This document shows, piece after piece, positions 58,250 to 64,000 of a stretch of DNA of 64,000 nt. Source of the DNA: Betaproteobacteria bacterium. Its GTDB lineage: Bacteria > Pseudomonadota > Gammaproteobacteria > Burkholderiales > Burkholderiaceae_A. Numbering within the stretch: position 1 is the stretch's first letter; each line of letters opens with the position of its first letter. The notes below the pieces were generated by a model. The model did not search any database. It was not told the DNA's origin and worked only from the letters and a program-made list of their open reading frames with translations. Position numbers and translations under genes: made by a program. Location of the stretch: the NCBI GenBank assembly GCA_016868255.1, contig VGHN01000001.1, positions 121,206 to 185,205 of the forward strand, written 5' to 3'.

Positions 58250-59263
58250 ATGAGGCGGGTCGGTTTCGCTGGCACGCCAGAGTTCGCGGCCGTGCATCTA
58301 GAGCGGCTTCTTGAGGTCTCTCGGCAAGGCGAATTCGAGTGTGTGGTGGTCTTGACCCAACCCGATCGGCCAGCGGGCCGTGGTCAGGGCCTAAAGCCCA
58401 GTCCGGTCAAGTTACTCGCCCAGGCCAGAGGAATTCCCGTGCTAACCCCCCAGGGGCTGCGGGTCGGCCATGCGGACTCGGCGCAAATCCGTCAGACACT
58501 TCTTGGCCTTCATCTCGACTGCTTGTTCGTGGTCGCTTACGGACTTCTCTTGCCCGAGGACTTCCTGTTCATTCCAAGGTTCGGCTGCATCAATGTGCAC
58601 GCCTCACTTCTCCCAAGGTGGCGAGGTGCTGCCCCGATTCAGCGCGCGCTCGAGGCCGGAGACACGGCCACAGGTGTCTGCATTATGCAAATGGAGCGGG
58701 GTTTGGACACCGGTCCCGTCTGGCGGCGAGTCGAAGTTGAGATTGCCGCGCAAGACAATTACCTCACCCTTCACGATCGCTTGGCGCAGACCGGCGCGGC
58801 CGAACTCGCTGGGTTTGTATCTGAATGGCCGCTCGAATCCGGTCAAGCGCTTGAACAGTCGGGTGAAGGGGTGACGTATGCCCACAAGCTTCAAACTACA
58901 GATCGAGCCATTTGTTTTGATCGAACCGCGCAGGTGGTGGCCAATCACATCAGGTCGCTGGACCCCGTCCCCGGTGCTGTCGTTTCTTACCGAGACCAGC
59001 GAATCAAGTTATTCGGGGCTCGGGTGCAAGAGACTCAGCGAACTTGGGGAGCCCCAGGACGGATCTTGAGACTCCCCGATTCACGCAATGATGGACTCTG
59101 GATTGCCTGTCAGCAGGGTGCAATCTCCATAGAGGCTTTGCAAAAATCTGGTGGGAAAAAGATGTCGGTTTCGGAATTTATGCGGGGGCAGGCCATTGAG
59201 CTCGATGGGGAGCTGCAGCCATTGGGGACATCGGCTCCGCGGGGGAACCCGATCGGTCGATAA
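58250..59263 (+). CDS. fmt: Methionyl-tRNA formyltransferase
   Basis: RVGFAGTPEFAAVHLERLL; CINVHASLLPRWRGAAPIQRAL. Confidence 0.97.
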   Translation: MRRVGFAGTPEFAAVHLERLLEVSRQGEFECVVVLTQPDRPAGRGQGLKPSPVKLLAQARGIPVLTPQGLRVGHADSAQIRQTLLGLHLDCLFVVAYGLLLPEDFLFIPRFGCINVHASLLPRWRGAAPIQRALEAGDTATGVCIMQMERGLDTGPVWRRVEVEIAAQDNYLTLHDRLAQTGAAELAGFVSEWPLESGQALEQSGEGVTYAHKLQTTDRAICFDRTAQVVANHIRSLDPVPGAVVSYRDQRIKLFGARVQETQRTWGAPGRILRLPDSRNDGLWIACQQGAISIEALQKSGGKKMSVSEFMRGQAIELDGELQPLGTSAPRGNPIGR

Positions 59264-59281
59264 TGGTCTTATGAGTCTCTT

Positions 59282-60154
59282 TTGAAGGGGTCGTTGTTCA
59301 TGTTCAACTGGATGAAAACAGCCATGCTAATGGCGGGAATCGTTGCCTTGTTTGGCATCGTTGGGGCGTCCATGGGCGGACAGTCCGGAATGCTGATCGC
59401 GTTAGGCTTCGCTCTTCTGATGAATGTGGGTGCCTACTGGTTCTCCGACAAAATGGTTTTGAAGATGTACAACGCCCAGGAGGTCGACGCTCGCTCAGCG
59501 CCAGAGTTCTACGGGATGGTTCAGGAACTGGTGGGGCGTGCGAACATGCCCATGCCGCGGGTCTACATCATCAACGAGGACGCCCCCAACGCTTTTGCAA
59601 CGGGGCGCAATCCCGAAAATGCAGCGGTGGCCGCAACCACTGGGCTCTTGCGACTCCTGAGTCCACGTGAGGTTCGGGGGGTGATGGCTCATGAGCTTGC
59701 CCATGTCCTTCACCGCGATATCCTCATTTCAACCATTTCGGCCACCATGGCTGGAGCCATCTCTGCGCTCGCCAATTTCGCGGTATTTTTTGGTGGACGT
59801 GACTCCGAGGGCCGTCCAGTCAACCCCGTGGTGTCGATACTCGTGATGATCCTTGCGCCACTGGCTGCCAGCCTTATTCAAATGGCCATCTCGAGGGCTC
59901 GGGAATTCGAAGCCGATCGAGGCGGGGCCGAGATCTCGGGCGACCCCCAGGCCCTCGCCAGTGCCCTCTCCAAGATCGATCACTACGCCAGGGGCATTCC
60001 GTTCCCGGCTGCGCAGGCCCACCCAGAGACGGCCCAGATGATGATTCTCAATCCCCTGTCTGGGGGTGGACTTGCGGGCATGTTCTCGACCCACCCCGCC
60101 ACCGAGGAGCGAATCGCCCGCCTGCAGCAAATGGCGGGGGGCATGCGTGCCTGA
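59282..60154 (+). CDS. htpX: Protease HtpX
   Basis: [18 protein letters not shown] HExx[12 protein letters not shown] start. Confidence 0.96.
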   Translation: MKGSLFMFNWMKTAMLMAGIVALFGIVGASMGGQSGMLIALGFALLMNVGAYWFSDKMVLKMYNAQEVDARSAPEFYGMVQELVGRANMPMPRVYIINEDAPNAFATGRNPENAAVAATTGLLRLLSPREVRGVMAHELAHVLHRDILISTISATMAGAISALANFAVFFGGRDSEGRPVNPVVSILVMILAPLAASLIQMAISRAREFEADRGGAEISGDPQALASALSKIDHYARGIPFPAAQAHPETAQMMILNPLSGGGLAGMFSTHPATEERIARLQQMAGGMRA

Positions 60155-61498
60155 TTGACCGGGCATAGCCCGCCTCTATGGCGGCTATTCCTTGCTGCTT
60201 CAGATCAACTCAGGCAGCGGCTTGAATCCAAGGCCCCCAAGGGGGCACTCGACTCGCACGTCAAAGCACCGGCCATCGAGGACCTCTGTCTTGGCGGCCT
60301 TCGTGCTTGGGGACTGACACAAGTTCGAGTGGCTCGGCTCTGCGACAAAAAGCCCCCAGCAAGAGAAGTGCAAGCGCTTCTGGCCGTGGTTTTCTCATGC
60401 ATTCAGCGTCAATACCGCCCCGCTCCGATCCTTGTCGACCAAGCGGTTAGGGCAGCCCAGAGTCTTGCTGGCCAACCGGGCGGCAAATTTGTCAATGCTG
60501 TATTGCGCGTTGCTCTTCAGGACCCAAGAGCCGCTCAAGGCGACGAGCAGGCGTTGACGGCACTGTGCAATGCCCCAAAGGAATGGATTGATGCCGTGGC
60601 AGAGGATTGGGGAGAGACCCAGGCAAGAGAGATTCTCATGGCAATGGGCCAGCCAAGGGGGCACTGGCTTCGACTCGTGGGCGATGCGGACACCCAGAAA
60701 AGGAGCCTTCAGGCGATTAGGGACTGGGCGCAAGAGCGAGGCATTGCAATGCATGTCCAGCAAAATCAGTTGCCCAGCGTCTGGTTGCAGAGCCTTCGAG
60801 GGTTATTCGATACCACCCTCTTTCGAGAGGGCTTGTTTAGGGTTCAAGACTGGTCGGCTCAGCAACTGGCGAGACTCTGGACCGATTCTCCTCCCCGAGG
60901 GCCCCAGTCAAGCGAAGTCGACCGCATCGACGTTCTGGACGTCTGCGCGGCCCCGGGTGGCAAAAGCTTTTTGATCGCCGAGGACCCTCGCACCCGAATA
61001 TGGGCAATGGACAAATCGGAGAGGCGACTCCAGAAGATGAAAAGCGAGGCAGAGCGGCTCTCGAGGACGCTCGATCTATCTCGCCTAACGGTCACGGCCA
61101 CTGACATCCTGGAGGACGTTTGGCCAATGGGCTTTCCCAATCAATTTGATTGCATCGTCCTCGATGCACCTTGTTCGGCCTCAGGGGTGATGTCTCGTCA
61201 TCCGGAGATTCCATGGACAGACCGTCTGGCAGAGCGCGAGAGTCTCTGCGTCGTGCAATCGGCTATGCTCAACGCGGTATGGCAACGCTTAAAGCCTGGA
61301 GGCAAGTTGTTGTATGTCACATGTTCCGTATTTCATGCCGAAGGCGAGCACCAAATCGATGCGTTTCTTCGACTTCATCCAGAGGCTCGGCGGCAGGCCG
61401 CACCGGGATACATCCTTCCTGTGGCCGACTCGACCGATCTTGGTCCGGGCCGCGATGGCTTTTTCTATGCGTCCCTCTGCAGGGGTGCCCCGCTTTAG
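60155..61498 (+). CDS. rsmB: 16S rRNA (cytosine967-C5)-methyltransferase
   Basis: DVCAAPGGKS; LDAPCSASGVMSRHPEI; LLYVTCSVF; TTG start. Confidence 0.93.
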   Translation: MTGHSPPLWRLFLAASDQLRQRLESKAPKGALDSHVKAPAIEDLCLGGLRAWGLTQVRVARLCDKKPPAREVQALLAVVFSCIQRQYRPAPILVDQAVRAAQSLAGQPGGKFVNAVLRVALQDPRAAQGDEQALTALCNAPKEWIDAVAEDWGETQAREILMAMGQPRGHWLRLVGDADTQKRSLQAIRDWAQERGIAMHVQQNQLPSVWLQSLRGLFDTTLFREGLFRVQDWSAQQLARLWTDSPPRGPQSSEVDRIDVLDVCAAPGGKSFLIAEDPRTRIWAMDKSERRLQKMKSEAERLSRTLDLSRLTVTATDILEDVWPMGFPNQFDCIVLDAPCSASGVMSRHPEIPWTDRLAERESLCVVQSAMLNAVWQRLKPGGKLLYVTCSVFHAEGEHQIDAFLRLHPEARRQAAPGYILPVADSTDLGPGRDGFFYASLCRGAPL

Positions 61499-62087
61499 TC
61501 GCATCGTTCAAGGCGCTCTTCGAGCATTCGTTGCGGCACTCTCTCTGGCGGGATCGCTTGCGCATGCCTCTTCGACTCCGGCGTCAAGCGACCCGGTGCT
61601 AACGCCCAAACTCACCATCTCGGAGGCCATGTTGGTGCCGAGTCTCGAAAGCGCAGGCTTTGAAATCAATGGCCAAGTGAGCGTCTCCTTGAGTGTGCCC
61701 TTGGCTCAGGCCATTGAGCGCGGGGTCACGCTGTCTTTCGTGTCTGAGTTTGTGTTGGCCCGGCCCCGGTGGTGGTGGTGGGACGAGGAGCGTTACCGTC
61801 GCAATCGCCTAGCCACCCTGACCTTTCATCCATTGACCAGGCAGTTCAGGGTGACGGTGGATGGCAGCAAGCCGCAAGCCTTTCTGGACCTCACCGAGGC
61901 GCTCAGGGCTTGCCTCGCGATTAGGGGTTGGCGAGTCTGGAATGAGCCGGAACTTCCTATTGGTCTGATTGCAAAGGTTCGACTATCGCTTGATCCCAAC
62001 GAGCTCCCCAAGGCGCTTCAGGTCAATGCCTTAACAGACGAGGACTGGAAGCTCAGCTCCGGTTGGCGAGAGGTGCGTCGGCCGTGA
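61452..62087 (+). CDS. DUF4390 family protein, putative exported
   Basis: Position between rsmB and ntrY; ARPRWWWWDEERYRRNRLATLTFHPLTRQFRVT. Confidence 0.85.
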   Translation, partial: AMAFSMRPSAGVPRFSRIVQGALRAFVAALSLAGSLAHASSTPASSDPVLTPKLTISEAMLVPSLESAGFEINGQVSVSLSVPLAQAIERGVTLSFVSEFVLARPRWWWWDEERYRRNRLATLTFHPLTRQFRVTVDGSKPQAFLDLTEALRACLAIRGWRVWNEPELPIGLIAKVRLSLDPNELPKALQVNALTDEDWKLSSGWREVRRP

Positions 62088-64000
62088 GCTTGGCCCTGAG
62101 ACTCGCGTTTATTCTGGTGGTTGCGCTCGCGGGCCTCGTGTTGGCCCTCTTGGCCATGGCCTCCGGATACGAGAGCCGATTCGACCAGTTTTATGCCAGC
62201 CTTCTGACGGCCAATATTGTTCTGGCCATCGCGATGGCCACTCTCGTCGCACTCGTGGTTCATCGCGCTTGGTCAAGGTATCGGCAGCGGGTCTTCGGCT
62301 CTCGCCTAATGATTCGCCTCGCCTTGGCATTCGCACTAATGGCCATTGTTCCAGTGGGGCTGGTCTCTATTGTGTCCTCGCAGTTTCTCGCCAAGACCAT
62401 CGATAGTTGGTTTTCCCAGAGTGTGGACAGCGGGCTCGAATCTGGCGCGGCCTTGGGCCGGGCAACTCTGGACTCTATTCAGTTGGAGGCGGCCGCCCAG
62501 GCGCGGCGACTCTCGGTGGCGCTTGAATCCGTTCCTGATGACCGACTCGGAGACGCCGTCGAAACCCTCACAGAGGGGCGAGACGGCTTGGAGGTTCTGG
62601 TGCTCAATGCGAAAAACAAGGTCCTGGCAATTCGAAGTGCCTCCTTGTTTCGTTTGGTCCCCGACATGCCCTCGTCGGAGGCCCTCACAAAAGCCCGGGC
62701 GACTCGTCAGTTCGTTTTAATCGAACCCAGACCGGATGCACCCGAGTGGTCTCTGCAAGTTCGCGTGGTTGTGAGCTCTGTTCCGGTGTTTATTGGCGCC
62801 GATCAGATTCGGTTTGTTCAATGGGTTGAGCCAATCCCCGATGCACTGGCCCGCAACATCGATCTACTCAACCGTGGTTACAGCGACTACCGACAGCTTG
62901 CATTGGGGAAAGAAGGAATACGCCAGATCTATGAAGTAACCCTCACCTTCACGCTGTTGCTCGCGATCTTTGGCGCCCTGCTCGCAGCCGTTCTTCTGAG
63001 TGCCTGGCTTGCCGGACCACTTCGGTCACTCGAAAAAGCCACCAAGGCTGTGGCCGAGGGTGATTATCCGCGCCTGCGAGAGAGCGGAGCGGGCCATGAA
63101 CTGGGTGACTTGATCCGTTCTTTCAATGAAATGACCGCCCAGCTCCAAGAGGCCAGGCGGTTGGCCATTGAAAACCAGAGGGAGCGGGAGGCCACCGCAC
63201 GATTTCTAGAGCAGCTTCTCTCCCATCTCTCGGCGGGGGTGATGGTTTTTGATGGGGACTGGCGTCTTAAGCAGTTCAATCCAAGCGCAGCGCTCATTCT
63301 TAGCCAGCCGCTGGAGTCATTTATCGACGCCTCTATCTTCGAGATGCCCGTTCTCTCCATAGCGGCCAGAGACCTTGAAGAGCGCCTGCAGTCGGCACCA
63401 GAGGATCAGCGGCAGCTTGATGTGACGCGAGGCGATGGTCGTCAAATCTCTCTGCTTCTCAACGCCTCTCAGATGCCCCGACAGAGTGTCGACGACCAGC
63501 CTCAGTACGTTCTGGTCTTTGATGACATTAGCGATTTACTCAGTGCCCAGCGGGCCAAGACCTGGTCGGATTTAGCCCGCCGCCTCGCCCACGAAATTAA
63601 AAACCCACTCACTCCAATTCAACTCTCGGCTGAGCGACTTCTAAAAAGACTCTCCGATCGCATCGCGCCTGAGGACCGGGAGATTCTCGGGAAGTCCTGC
63701 CAGACCATCGTGGAACAGGTGGCTGGTCTCAAGGCCATGGTCGATGAATTTCGAGACTACGCGCGGCTCCCAGAGGCCAAGCCCACGGCCCTCCACCTTG
63801 GACAACTGGTGCAGGATGTCCTCCCACTCTATGCAAGCGACCCCCGAGTCAAGTGTGCTGACGTCGGTGAGACGCCGGTGGTCATGGCCGATCAGGCGCA
63901 GATGCGTCAGGTCATTCATAACTTGATTCAGAACGCCCAAGACGCCCTCGGCGATGGGGTGGCAGGTGAAATCCTTCTTAGCGTTGGACGTCACCATGCC
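62084..64000 (+). CDS. ntrY: NtrY-like sensor histidine kinase, 3' truncated at window edge
   Basis: Open frame to window end; HAMP-like region, LARRLAHEIKNPLTPIQLSAERL H-box, NLIQNAQDAL N-box; 4-bp overlap with DUF4390. Confidence 0.92.
   Translation, partial: MSLALRLAFILVVALAGLVLALLAMASGYESRFDQFYASLLTANIVLAIAMATLVALVVHRAWSRYRQRVFGSRLMIRLALAFALMAIVPVGLVSIVSSQFLAKTIDSWFSQSVDSGLESGAALGRATLDSIQLEAAAQARRLSVALESVPDDRLGDAVETLTEGRDGLEVLVLNAKNKVLAIRSASLFRLVPDMPSSEALTKARATRQFVLIEPRPDAPEWSLQVRVVVSSVPVFIGADQIRFVQWVEPIPDALARNIDLLNRGYSDYRQLALGKEGIRQIYEVTLTFTLLLAIFGALLAAVLLSAWLAGPLRSLEKATKAVAEGDYPRLRESGAGHELGDLIRSFNEMTAQLQEARRLAIENQREREATARFLEQLLSHLSAGVMVFDGDWRLKQFNPSAALILSQPLESFIDASIFEMPVLSIAARDLEERLQSAPEDQRQLDVTRGDGRQISLLLNASQMPRQSVDDQPQYVLVFDDISDLLSAQRAKTWSDLARRLAHEIKNPLTPIQLSAERLLKRLSDRIAPEDREILGKSCQTIVEQVAGLKAMVDEFRDYARLPEAKPTALHLGQLVQDVLPLYASDPRVKCADVGETPVVMADQAQMRQVIHNLIQNAQDALGDGVAGEILLSVGRHHA

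Overview
This is a compact chromosomal segment from a betaproteobacterium, probably Burkholderiales-like. The taxonomy is inferred from gene order (rpmH/dnaA/dnaN/gyrB, mnmG-rsmG-parA-parB-atp, and PBP5-dat-DUF493-lipB-lipA). The window spans a likely replication origin: rnpA-rpmH | dnaA-dnaN-gyrB, DnaA boxes, two perfect parS sites and parAB. It also holds the complete F1Fo ATP synthase operon and many housekeeping genes (argS, priA, hemE, coq7, mnmE, mnmG, yidC, topB, dprA, def, fmt, htpX, ntrY). I found one tRNA (Arg-CCG) and no CRISPR array, IS element, prophage or integrase. Most of the window is ordinary. Two regions stand out. (1) At 12601-13863 there is an intact, syntenically placed PBP5/6-family D,D-carboxypeptidase homologue in which all three catalytic motifs (SxxK, SxN, KTG) are replaced, so it looks like a pseudoenzyme. 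(2) At about 801-8759 there is a tight lipid-modification cluster: FAD amine oxidase-like, DUF1365, a CFA-synthase-like methyltransferase with altered active-site motifs, CHI-like, MFS, DUF3833, SDR, SnoaL and an acyl-ACP-desaturase-like diiron protein. It resembles the RpoE/ChrR-linked furan/modified fatty acid clusters.
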